Assembly (NCBI RefSeq): GCF_002723835.1
Contig: NZ_BEWG01000115.1
Location: 102,565 to 166,564, forward strand
Direction: 5' to 3'
DNA length: 64,000 nucleotides
Source: Mycobacterium sp. shizuoka-1
GTDB taxonomy: Bacteria; Actinomycetota; Actinomycetes; Mycobacteriales; Mycobacteriaceae
The translations under genes were made by a program, and so were the position numbers. The first letter of the stretch is position 1. Each line of letters opens with the position of its first letter. This document shows positions 34,561 to 42,245 of this stretch, piece after piece. Under the pieces are notes generated by a model, which was given only the letters and a program-made list of their open reading frames with translations, did no database searches and had not been told where the DNA came from.

Positions 34561-36323
34561 CACGCCGGTTGCTGGCCTTGGTGGTGGCCGGGCTGGTCGC
34601 GATACTGACGGGTGGATGTGCCGGGGTGCCGAATTCGTCGGCGCCACAAGCGATCGGCACCGTCGAGCGGCCCCAGCCCAAGAGCCTGCCGAAGCCGACT
34701 CCCGGGATGGATCCCGACCAGTTGTTACGTGAGTTCCTCAAGGCCACCGCGGATCCGGCCAACCGGCATCTGGCCGCCCGGCAGTTCCTCACCGAATCGG
34801 CGTCCAGCGCCTGGGACGATCAGGGTAGTGCACTGCTGATCGACAACGTCGTGTTCGTCGAAACCCGCACTCCGGACCGGGTTGCGGTGACCATGAAGGC
34901 CGATATGCTCGGGTCGCTGTCCGATGTCGGCGTCTTCGAGACCGCCGAGGGACAGCTGCCCGACCCGGGACCGCTTGAGCTGGTGCAGACTCCGGACGGC
35001 TGGCGAATCAACAAGCTGCCCAACGGCGTGTTCCTGGACTGGCAGCAGTTTCAGGCCACCTACAAACGCAACACCCTGTACTTCGTCGACCCGACCGGAA
35101 AGACCGTCGTACCCGATCCACGCTATGTGGCGGTGTCGGACGCCGACCAGCTGGCCACCGAATTGCTGACCAAGCTGATCGCCGGTCCCCGGCCGGAGAT
35201 GGCGCGGACCGTGCGCAACCTGCTGGGGCCGCTGAAGATGATCGGTCCGGTAACCCGCGCCGACGGCGGCAAGACCGGCATCGGCCGCGGCTACGGTGGC
35301 GCCAAGATCGAGCTGGAGAACTTGACCACGACGGACCCGCACAGCCGGCAATTGCTTGCCGCCCAGATCATTTGGACGTTGGCGCGCGCCGATATCAAAG
35401 GTCCGTATGTGATCGACGCCGACGGCGCCGCGCTCGACGACCGGTTCGCCGACGGCTGGAACACCACCGATGTGGCGGCCACCGACCCCGGTGCAGTCGA
35501 TGGCGCATCGGCCGGTGTGCATGCGCTGATCAACGGGTCGATGGTCTCGCTCGACGGTCAGCAGGCCACCCCGGTGCGCGGAATGTTCGGCCAGATGCCG
35601 GCGCAGGTGTCGGCGGCGTTGTCGCGCACCGGCCAGGACATCGCCTCGGTGACGGTGCTGCGGCCCGGCGCGCCGGACATGCTGTCGTCGCTGTGGATCG
35701 GGCCGAACGGTGGATCGGCGGCCAAGGCCACCGATGCCCGGTCGTTGACCCGGCCCTCGTGGGCGTTGGACGACGCGGTGTGGGTCGTCGTCGACGGCAA
35801 CAGCGTGGTGCGGGTGATCCAGGAAGAGGCCTCCGGTCAGCCCGCGCGGATCCCGGTGGACTCCGCGGCGGTGACCTCTCGATTCCCCGGCGCGATCACC
35901 GAATTGCAGCTGTCGCGGGACAGCACCCGCGCGGTGATGGTGATCAACGGTCAGGTGGTCCTGGCGGGTGTGGAAGTGACGCCGGCGGGGGAGTTCTCGC
36001 TGACGTATCCGCGCCGCATCGGCTTCGGCCTGGGCTCGTCGGTGGTGTCGCTGTCGTGGCGTACCGGCGACGATATCGTCGTCACCCGAACCGATGCCGC
36101 GCATCCGGTGTCCTACGTCAATCTCGACGGGGTGAACTCCGACGGGCCCAACGGCAACATCGTCATGCCGGTCACCGCGGTCGCGGCCAACCCCGCCGCG
36201 GTCTACGTCTCGGACTCCCGCGGAGTGCTGCAGCTGTCGGGTACCAGCGCGGAGAACGGCCAAACGTGGTCGGATGTCCGGCCTTTCCTGACGCCCGGCG
36301 CGGTGCCGGTGCTCCCCGGCTGA
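34557..36323 (+). CDS. lpqB: MtrAB-associated lipoprotein LpqB
   Basis: A 588-residue lipoprotein that works with MtrB at the cell surface and influences MtrA phosphorylation and division. A signal peptide with a lipobox-like LTGGC (Cys21) is followed by two GerMN domains (about 60-320; LIAGPRPEMARTVRNLL) and a C-terminal beta-propeller-like domain (about 330-585). The start is GTG 34557. The order mtrA-mtrB-lpqB is conserved throughout the mycobacteria. Confidence 0.94.
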   Translation: MTRRLLALVVAGLVAILTGGCAGVPNSSAPQAIGTVERPQPKSLPKPTPGMDPDQLLREFLKATADPANRHLAARQFLTESASSAWDDQGSALLIDNVVFVETRTPDRVAVTMKADMLGSLSDVGVFETAEGQLPDPGPLELVQTPDGWRINKLPNGVFLDWQQFQATYKRNTLYFVDPTGKTVVPDPRYVAVSDADQLATELLTKLIAGPRPEMARTVRNLLGPLKMIGPVTRADGGKTGIGRGYGGAKIELENLTTTDPHSRQLLAAQIIWTLARADIKGPYVIDADGAALDDRFADGWNTTDVAATDPGAVDGASAGVHALINGSMVSLDGQQATPVRGMFGQMPAQVSAALSRTGQDIASVTVLRPGAPDMLSSLWIGPNGGSAAKATDARSLTRPSWALDDAVWVVVDGNSVVRVIQEEASGQPARIPVDSAAVTSRFPGAITELQLSRDSTRAVMVINGQVVLAGVEVTPAGEFSLTYPRRIGFGLGSSVVSLSWRTGDDIVVTRTDAAHPVSYVNLDGVNSDGPNGNIVMPVTAVAANPAAVYVSDSRGVLQLSGTSAENGQTWSDVRPFLTPGAVPVLPG

Positions 36324-36334
36324 GAGGACCTGTG

Positions 36335-36865
36335 GTGTCTGGACCCGTGCTGCCCGGCGTCATCCGCCAAATCGGTTACATCGTGCAGGATTTCGACAAG
36401 GCGCTTGCGCAGTGGCTGGCATTGGGCGTCGGTCCGTTTTATGTGCTGCGCGGTATCGAGCAGACCGGGATCTATCGCGGTGAGCCCTGCACTGTCACGC
36501 TGACGCTGGCATTCGCCAACAGTGGCGATCTGCAGGTCGAGATCATCCACCAGGACAACGACAGCTCGTCGATCTACTCCGAGTTCACCGCGGCCGGCGG
36601 CGACGGATTTCACCAGTTGGCTTATTGGGCCGAGGATTTCGATGCGGCTCTGGCGGCCGGGCAGGCTGCGGGGTGGCCCGTGGTGTGGTCGGGCGGCGAC
36701 GCCGCGACGGGGCGCTACGCCTACTTCGAACCGCCGCCCGGCACCGCCGCGACGATCATCGAACTGATGGAGCTCACCCCAGCGACCATCGGGATGGGTG
36801 AATTGGTGCGATCGGCCGCAGTGAACTGGGACGGCAGCGAGCCGGTACGGACGCTGTTCGGATAG
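36335..36865 (+). CDS. VOC-fold (glyoxalase/dioxygenase superfamily) protein
   Basis: A 176-residue protein with two VOC repeats. The first begins IRQIGYIVQDFDKALAQW and the second contains DGFHQLAYWAEDFDAAL; candidate metal ligands are His in FHQLAY, a Glu in QVEIIHQ and a Glu in TIIELMEL. It resembles methylmalonyl-CoA epimerase/glyoxalase-like enzymes of unknown substrate. The GTG at 36335 is preceded by gagagg (about seven bases). It lies 11 bases after lpqB and looks co-transcribed with mtrAB-lpqB; it is not the gene I recall at this place in M. tuberculosis. Confidence 0.78.
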   Translation: MSGPVLPGVIRQIGYIVQDFDKALAQWLALGVGPFYVLRGIEQTGIYRGEPCTVTLTLAFANSGDLQVEIIHQDNDSSSIYSEFTAAGGDGFHQLAYWAEDFDAALAAGQAAGWPVVWSGGDAATGRYAYFEPPPGTAATIIELMELTPATIGMGELVRSAAVNWDGSEPVRTLFG

Positions 36866-36890
36866 CGGCAGCCTTTTGCTTGCAGCTGCA

Positions 36891-36906
36891 ACCCCTGCTC
36901 AGGGGT
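36891..36906 (+). terminator. Short hairpin at the boundary before the toxin locus
   Basis: ACCCC (36891-36895) pairs with GGGGT (36902-36906) around a TGCTCA loop, 25 bases after the VOC gene stop. There is no U-tract after it, so it is a weak terminator candidate. It marks the boundary between the mtrAB-lpqB block and the WXG100/toxin genes. Confidence 0.3.
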
Positions 36907-36945
36907 GAATTGTGGACGTGGCGCCACGCTCGTAGCGTTTGCTCT

Positions 36946-37251
36946 GTGAGTGGGGATTTACGGGTTGACCCGGCGGTGCTGCGGGCCGTGTGTGAGTCGC
37001 TGACCGCCGGGGCTCAACACCTGCACACTGGGTTGCGCGATCTCGATACCGAAGCACAGCACGTGCTGGGTAGCTGGGAGGGCGCAGCGGGCACCTCGTA
37101 TGACGCCGCCTGGCGACAATGGCACGACGGGTCGCTGAAAGTGCAGCAGGCGTTGCAGGCGATAGCCGAGCGGCTTGGTCAGGCCGGGCAGGCTTTCGCG
37201 GCTCACGAGCAGGCCTCCGCGACAGAACTCGGCAGGATTCGCCGTGGCTGA
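36946..37251 (+). CDS. WXG100 protein, EsxF-like
   Basis: A 101-residue ESX/type VII helical-hairpin protein. The central turn is GSWEGAAGTSYDAAW, which carries the W-x-G motif at about mid-length. From memory, M. tuberculosis EsxF has the same order of words (LRVEPAV, then GGWRGASGSAYGSAW); here LRVDPAV opens the protein. EsxF and EsxE form a pore-forming heterodimer used with CpnT in toxin export. The start is GTG 36946 with no clear RBS. The stop overlaps the next WXG100 gene by eight bases. Confidence 0.85.
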   Translation: MSGDLRVDPAVLRAVCESLTAGAQHLHTGLRDLDTEAQHVLGSWEGAAGTSYDAAWRQWHDGSLKVQQALQAIAERLGQAGQAFAAHEQASATELGRIRRG

Positions 37252-37534
37252 TGCATTCGCAGTCGATCTGGTCCGACTCTCCGACATTGTCGAACGCATG
37301 GCCGCTTACCAGGCGGTGGTCGACTCCATGTTGGAGGAGTGCGACGTCGTGGTGGCGAACCTGCACGCGCAATGGGAAGGGGTTGCCGGCGAATCCCACG
37401 CCGCCGTCCACCAGCAGTGGAAGGAGGGGGCCGACATGATGCGTGATGGTCTGAGCCAATTACGGTTGGCGGGCCGGCACGCACACACCTCCTACCGCGG
37501 CGCGGTCGAAGCGAATCTGAAGACCTGGGGCTGA
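37244..37534 (+). CDS. WXG100 protein, EsxE-like
   Basis: A 96-residue partner WXG100 protein. The W-x-G turn is LHAQWEGVAGESHAAV, followed by QQWKEGADMMRDGL and a C-terminal AHTSYRGAVEANLKTW. EsxE of M. tuberculosis, as I recall it, reads LHVTWTGEGAAAHAEA, AGEAMMRQAL and AHANYTGAMATNL in the same places, so this is a clear relative. The GTG start at 37244 lies inside the upstream WXG100 gene. It precedes the large toxin gene by 27 bases. Confidence 0.86.
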   Translation: MADAFAVDLVRLSDIVERMAAYQAVVDSMLEECDVVVANLHAQWEGVAGESHAAVHQQWKEGADMMRDGLSQLRLAGRHAHTSYRGAVEANLKTWG

Positions 37535-37561
37535 TGCCCGTGATGGCCGCCGGGATTGCTC

Positions 37562-39895
37562 GTGGGTGAGCCGTTGCGAGTCGACCCGGTGGCGCTGTCC
37601 GGGGCAGGGACGTCGATCGCGGGCACGAGTGCGCCCCTGGGGGCGGCAGTGAGCTCGCTGACCGTTGCCTACAACGCCAACACCGGTCAGGATGCGGCTG
37701 GAACGGCGTTCGGATTCGCCTATCAGGACTCCGCTCGCGCGCTCGTCGATGCCGCGGCGAAGGGCGTCAACGCAGTGCGCCACATCGGCTATCTGATCCA
37801 GGGCTCGGCGGTCAACTACTCCCGCGCCGAGGCCGCGGCCGATCTGCGCGGCGGAGCCTCGCCCCTGACGGCACCGGTGACTGCACCCGAGTACGCCGCA
37901 CCAGGCACTGCCCCGGATGTCAACGGCCCCGGGCAAACTCCGCCGCTGTTGTGGTATCTGGTGGAGGCTTTGGTGGGGGACTGGTGGCCGAACGGCAGTC
38001 CGGGCGAACTCCGCGCCGCCGCGGCGGCCTGGAACGCATTCGCCGCCCCGCTCTACGGGGTTGGCGGACAGAACGCAGGTGCCTACGCGACCATCGGCGC
38101 GCAACAGATGCCGGACAAAGAGCCGATGCAGCAGGCGGTACGTGAGGTCGGCACCGCGATGTCGTCGCTGGCAGGCGAGGCACAACAGCTTGCGAGCCAG
38201 CTGAGCAGCTTCGCAACCGATGTCGCGACAACGCAGAACGCGATCCGCGACCTCCTCGGCAAGCTCACATCGGTGGTGGGATCGGTGATCGACCGCGGGG
38301 TTATGGGCACCGTGTTCGAGTTGCTGAGTGACGACGCCGAAGAGAAGATCCAGCAGGTCGCCGACGACATCAAAGCCGTCATCGCCAACCACAAGCGGCA
38401 GTCCGCAGCGCGCAAAGATCTCTTGACACAACTCGTCAACGGGATCAAGAACTACACGCGCGCAATGGAAATCATCACCCGGGTGGAACTGGTCAACTAC
38501 CTCGGCGAAGACGCTGGGCGGGTTGTCGCCAACATCAACGATGCCGTGACCGACACCAGCGTTGGCATAGCGCTCGGCGGAATCAATACGGTGGGCGGTC
38601 TGGTCACCGGATTCGATCCGGTCGGTGATCCGAAGGGTGTCTGGGCCACCATCCAAGGGCTGAACAAGATGGCGCAGACGCTCAACCCGATGTCCGCCCC
38701 GACTTCCCTTGTGACGGATCCGCGCGGATCCATCGACATGGTCAAGGCGGTTACGCATTTCGACGATATCTTCACCGGCAACCGGCCCTTCGTCGGAGTT
38801 GGCGAGCTGGGCTTCGACATCGGCACGGCTGTTGTGCCCGGTGGAGGGGGAGCCAAAGCCGTTGGTGGTGTGCGCGCCGCAGAGGGAGCGGCAGCGCGTA
38901 GTGAAATCGCGACAGGTGAACGGGCTGCCAGTAGAGCAGCCGGCATCGCCTCGGTGACAGGTGGTTTGCGCAACGTCGCGCGCGATGCCGACGGAGTCGC
39001 TGCCCGACTCGGCAGCCTGAGCAAGACGACCCTCGACGGCGGCAAGCCGGCATCTGCTCCGCCGTCGGCCCATTCGATATCGGCACCAGTGACCCATGCG
39101 CCGGAGACCGCTGTCGCCGCTGTACCCCACAGCGGCGACTTATACGCTGCCGGGCTCGGCGATCAGCCGAACAATCCACCCCATACGGGTCTGCACGACC
39201 CGCCTGCGAATCACGGCGTTCCCGGTGGTCAGCTGCCGGACTTGTCTGACATCAACAGCGAATATCGGTTGTCAGGTGGAGCCGTCGATCCTGCGCGGTT
39301 CGATGAATGGACGGAGAAGGTCTCGGAGAGGTACGAGCCGATTTCCCCGAGGGGAGTTGCAGGTGTGTACGACTACAGCTCCGAGTTGCATCAGGGAATG
39401 AATCCTTACCTCCGAGATGTAGCCGCACTCAGCGAGAGGCAACAATCGGTCTTGGGTGTCGACTCGTTGAGCGATTTGACGCCCGAACAACGTGCATTGT
39501 GGGAACAGCGGATCTCGCGTACTGACGAAGGTCTTGCAGCGTTGCCACCGTATCGAGCCGATCCCACGGACCTGGCCTCGACGACATGGCGCGGCATGCG
39601 GGTATCAGACTCGCTGCTCGCGCAGCTGGACGAGGGAGCGATATTCAGCGATCCGGGATACCTCAGCACGACGACCGATTCATTCGTGGCGGAGTCGTTC
39701 GCCAGAGGCGCGCTGCCGGGGGAGACGCCGATTCTGATAGAGGTAGTTGGAGCGGATGGAGTGAACGTGAGCCAACTTTCACAATATATGGACGAATCCG
39801 AGATCCTCTTTCCCCGAGGATCCCGATTCGAAATACTGTCCCGGCAGGTCGGGGATGATGGGGTATTGCGGATGACAATGAAGCAGGTCAAGTGA
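37562..39895 (+). CDS. CpnT-like secreted toxin with C-terminal ADP-ribosyltransferase domain
   Basis: A 777-residue polymorphic toxin. Residues 1 to about 470 resemble the CpnT N-terminal (channel/export) domain: LRVDPVAL, NYSRAEAAADL, WWPNGSPGELRAAAAAW, GAQQMP, and DDAEEKIQQVADDI all have matches in CpnT as I recall it. Residues 490-560 are a Pro/Ala/His-rich linker. The C-terminal part (about 570-777) has the R-S-E ADP-ribosyltransferase layout: Arg677 in TTWRGMRVSD, the STT strand (702-704) in GYLSTTTDSFVAESF, and the catalytic E745-S-E747 followed by ILFPRGSRFEIL. The ExE form usually means arginine modification. I start at GTG 37562; TTG 37556 is possible. The CpnT TNT (NADase) signature is absent. 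Confidence 0.85.
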   Translation: MGEPLRVDPVALSGAGTSIAGTSAPLGAAVSSLTVAYNANTGQDAAGTAFGFAYQDSARALVDAAAKGVNAVRHIGYLIQGSAVNYSRAEAAADLRGGASPLTAPVTAPEYAAPGTAPDVNGPGQTPPLLWYLVEALVGDWWPNGSPGELRAAAAAWNAFAAPLYGVGGQNAGAYATIGAQQMPDKEPMQQAVREVGTAMSSLAGEAQQLASQLSSFATDVATTQNAIRDLLGKLTSVVGSVIDRGVMGTVFELLSDDAEEKIQQVADDIKAVIANHKRQSAARKDLLTQLVNGIKNYTRAMEIITRVELVNYLGEDAGRVVANINDAVTDTSVGIALGGINTVGGLVTGFDPVGDPKGVWATIQGLNKMAQTLNPMSAPTSLVTDPRGSIDMVKAVTHFDDIFTGNRPFVGVGELGFDIGTAVVPGGGGAKAVGGVRAAEGAAARSEIATGERAASRAAGIASVTGGLRNVARDADGVAARLGSLSKTTLDGGKPASAPPSAHSISAPVTHAPETAVAAVPHSGDLYAAGLGDQPNNPPHTGLHDPPANHGVPGGQLPDLSDINSEYRLSGGAVDPARFDEWTEKVSERYEPISPRGVAGVYDYSSELHQGMNPYLRDVAALSERQQSVLGVDSLSDLTPEQRALWEQRISRTDEGLAALPPYRADPTDLASTTWRGMRVSDSLLAQLDEGAIFSDPGYLSTTTDSFVAESFARGALPGETPILIEVVGADGVNVSQLSQYMDESEILFPRGSRFEILSRQVGDDGVLRMTMKQVK

Positions 39896-40461
39896 TGAAC
39901 TCCGATCAGCTGAGCTCGCTCGAAGCGGTCGAAGACTGGATCAATAGCCATCCGACAAAGGGTGAGGGCATGACCCGGCCCTACAGCAGGAAGTGGGAGA
40001 ACGGCGGTTGTCGGCCGACTCACTCCCTGCGGCATTGGCGCACCGACCCTGTCAAAACCCTTGCGAGCGGATTGGTTTCGCTGGGGTATTCAGTGGTTGG
40101 CGTAGATAACGGGGTATTGGTGGACGTCGATGGCCTCCCCGTCCGTGTTTCAGGTAACCGCAGCGTACGAGGGGAGGGGCCGCCGCAGGAGTATGTGCTT
40201 CAGGTCGACGGCAGGCCGGTCGAGTTCGTCGGTGACGCACCCGAGGTCGTTGTCGAGTTGGTGAGAGATCTACCGTCACGTCCATCCCCGCCTGCCGAAG
40301 TCGACTTCATCCAGATCGGCTTTCCCGGTCATGGGCAAGATGAAGTCACGTATGTCGGCAGCTGGCAATGGGACATACATGGCGAGGCGCGGGGAAGTGA
40401 GTTCGTCGACCGGGCGGCCGCGGCCACATTGGCTGCTATCGAGGCAGCCGGAAGGGACTGA
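39895..40461 (+). CDS. Unrecognised protein, candidate immunity factor of the toxin
   Basis: A 188-residue protein I do not recognise. It begins with an acidic/polar helix (SSLEAVEDWINSHP), then a beta-rich middle (GYSVVGVDNGVLVDVDG, EYVLQVDGRPVEFVG), and ends with a WQWDIHGEARGSEF strand and an Ala-rich helix. There is no signal peptide or membrane segment, so it is probably cytoplasmic. Its ATG overlaps the toxin stop (TGATG), the usual position of an immunity gene in CpnT-like and other polymorphic-toxin loci. The coding sequence looks less GC-rich than its neighbours. Confidence 0.6.
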   Translation: MNSDQLSSLEAVEDWINSHPTKGEGMTRPYSRKWENGGCRPTHSLRHWRTDPVKTLASGLVSLGYSVVGVDNGVLVDVDGLPVRVSGNRSVRGEGPPQEYVLQVDGRPVEFVGDAPEVVVELVRDLPSRPSPPAEVDFIQIGFPGHGQDEVTYVGSWQWDIHGEARGSEFVDRAAAATLAAIEAAGRD

Positions 40462-40464
40462 CAC

Positions 40465-40926
40465 ATGGCCGAAGACATTGTGACTACGCTGTCCAAACTG
40501 CCTGCGATGCCGGCAATCACGTATCGAGGTATGGCGGGCCCCAGACCGAACGGGTCCTTCACACTCAGCGGAATCCTGCCCACATCGATGGATCCTCGAG
40601 TGGCCAGCGAGAACTTCACTGCCGACTGGCTGGCGGCGATCGTGAGCATCACCGGTCGGCTCGTCGCGCCGTTCGCGCGGTATCGCGAGGAGCAGGAGAT
40701 CGCCATGCTGCCGGGCACACTGCTGTTGCTGGTCGGCTCGGTCGACGTACCTGGTCTTTCGGACGACGTTGTTCTTCTCGCCGAGCCAGGAGACGCACCC
40801 GGTCTGCCCGCCGACTCCGCGGCGTTGAAACAAGCTGTGATCGAACAAATCACAGCTGCGCTCGCGCGACCGCCCGTGACCGTCAATACACCGGGCCGGT
40901 TCGCTTTCCGACCGCCTCAGAGGTGA
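40465..40926 (+). CDS. Small stand-alone ADP-ribosyltransferase-like protein
   Basis: A 153-residue protein with the same motif order as ADPrib_exo_Tox domains: Arg21 in ITYRGMAG, a PTS strand (39-41) followed by MDPRVASENF, and E76-Q-E78 in REEQEIAMLPGT, matching the EqEvLLPxGT signature. The first Ser of the STS strand is Pro. No export domain or signal peptide is present. It may be a degenerate or regulatory ART, an orphan toxin tip, or an accessory enzyme; the sequence does not decide. It lies three bases after the putative immunity gene. Confidence 0.6.
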   Translation: MAEDIVTTLSKLPAMPAITYRGMAGPRPNGSFTLSGILPTSMDPRVASENFTADWLAAIVSITGRLVAPFARYREEQEIAMLPGTLLLLVGSVDVPGLSDDVVLLAEPGDAPGLPADSAALKQAVIEQITAALARPPVTVNTPGRFAFRPPQR

Positions 40927-40966
40927 GTTGTCGGCAGCAGTCGCGCGGCATAGGAAGTAGGCCGGA

Positions 40967-41320
40967 GTGGAACCAGTCGACCACACCATCGCCCGCAGAG
41001 CCGTCGCATCCTTTGCGGCACAGCCCAATCAAGTCACCGCACTCGAAGTGTTGCGGTCGTGCATGTTCGGCGACCTCCCGCTGCGCAATCCGAACAACGA
41101 GCACTCGAGACGGCGACGCGCGACCGCCATGCCCGACGGGTCGGCCGGGCTGTTCGTCTTTACGAGCGCCCCCGAGGTCGTGACCTACAACGCTGCGGAT
41201 GCCGTGATGTCGAGCACCACCATCAAGGCAGTCGAGATGGCCCGCAATGACGGTTACGGCGGCCTCGTCAATCCACGTGGCCCGTACGTTGTCGCGACGT
41301 TGGCCGAGTTGAGCAGCTGA
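40967..41320 (+). CDS. SseB-like small protein of the toxin locus
   Basis: A 117-residue protein. Residues about 57-117 (GSAGLFVFTSAPEVVTY, then GYGGLVNPRGPYVVATL) resemble the SseB N-terminal domain pattern of FTS and NPxGP motifs. Such domains are often found beside type VII and polymorphic toxins in actinobacteria, where a chaperone-like role has been proposed. The N-terminal half is polar with a basic HSRRRRA patch. The start is GTG 40967, 40 bases after the ART-like gene; it ends two bases before comF. Confidence 0.5.
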   Translation: MEPVDHTIARRAVASFAAQPNQVTALEVLRSCMFGDLPLRNPNNEHSRRRRATAMPDGSAGLFVFTSAPEVVTYNAADAVMSSTTIKAVEMARNDGYGGLVNPRGPYVVATLAELSS

Positions 41321-41322
41321 CC

Positions 41323-41952
41323 ATGCTCGACCTCGTCCTGCCGCTGGAATGCGGGGGCTGTGGCGCACCCTCCACGCGGTGGTGTGACGCCTGCGCGGCG
41401 AGCCTGAAGGTCCACACCGACGAGCCGCACCTGGCCGCCCCGCGCATCGACCCGGGGGTGCCCGTCTTCGCCCTCGGCCGCTACGCCGGCCCGCGCCGGC
41501 AGGCCATTGTCGCGCTCAAGGAACACGGCCGCCGCGACCTCGTCGTACCGCTGGCCCGCGCGCTGGCCCTCGGCATCCACCAGCTCATCGGCTGGGGCAT
41601 CCTCGACCCGCCGTTCACCATCGTCCCGGCTCCTACCCGCACCCTGGCCGCCCGGCGTCGCGGGGGCGATCCCGTCACCCGCATCGCCGCGCGGGCCACC
41701 GACCATCACCCGCAGATCGTCGTCACGCCGGCGTTGAAGACCCGCGCGTTCGTCCGCGACTCCGTCGGCCTCGCCAGCGCCGACCGTGAGCGCAACCTGG
41801 CCGGCCGGATCCGGCTGACCCGAGAGGTCGCCGGCCCCGTCCTGCTCGTCGACGACATCGTCACCACCGGCGCCACCGCCCGCGAAGCGGTCCGCGTGCT
41901 CCAGAAATCGGGCGCCGATGTGACAGCCGTGCTCACCCTCGCGCACGCCTGA
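41323..41952 (+). CDS. ComF-family phosphoribosyltransferase-like protein
   Basis: A 209-residue ComF/GntX protein. The N-terminus has two CxxC pairs (ECGGCGAPSTRWCDAC), probably a small zinc ribbon. The phosphoribosyltransferase core follows, with the PRPP loop VLLVDDIVTTGATARE. ComF proteins are tied to DNA uptake in some bacteria; their role in mycobacteria is unknown. It is the equivalent of Rv3242c and resumes the conserved gene order after the toxin island. Confidence 0.88.
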   Translation: MLDLVLPLECGGCGAPSTRWCDACAASLKVHTDEPHLAAPRIDPGVPVFALGRYAGPRRQAIVALKEHGRRDLVVPLARALALGIHQLIGWGILDPPFTIVPAPTRTLAARRRGGDPVTRIAARATDHHPQIVVTPALKTRAFVRDSVGLASADRERNLAGRIRLTREVAGPVLLVDDIVTTGATAREAVRVLQKSGADVTAVLTLAHA

Positions 41953-42245
41953 CCTGTGCATGCCCCGCGTCTCTGTAACGAGGGTCGAAAGAACTGAAAA
42001 CAGGTGCGCAAAAAGGTGGCACACCGGTGTGAACAACGACTACCGTCGGGGCCAACACGCCGTGAACACATCACGGGGGCGGTCCAGTCACTAGGCCGCC
42101 ACTTCGCCGAGTAACGGTAGGAGGTGAGGTTTCTCGACCCCTGGCGCCGGCGGATGAATCTCGTGCCAATCCTGTCGGCGCAGCTTCCGAAGCAGGCCGG
42201 CACGCCTGAGTGCGTGCAACCCGTAAGAGAAACGAGTTGTCAAGC
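41953..42245 (+). promoter_or_regulatory. 293-bp leader/promoter region of hpf
   Basis: There is no clear gene in this gap. Two inverted repeats are visible: CCGTGA (42060-42065) / TCACGG (42071-42076) and GGCGG (42078-42082) / CCGCC (42096-42100). A possible 36-codon upstream reading frame begins at ATG 42154 and would end at 42264, inside hpf, but it has no good RBS. The length and structure suggest a regulated 5' UTR; no promoter could be assigned confidently. Confidence 0.4.

Noticed and set aside
37562..39895. Reading the large toxin as a PPE/PE or TNT protein
   Set aside because: No PE or PPE signature is present, and the C-terminus has ART motifs rather than the TNT NADase sequence. 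The N-terminal words match CpnT.
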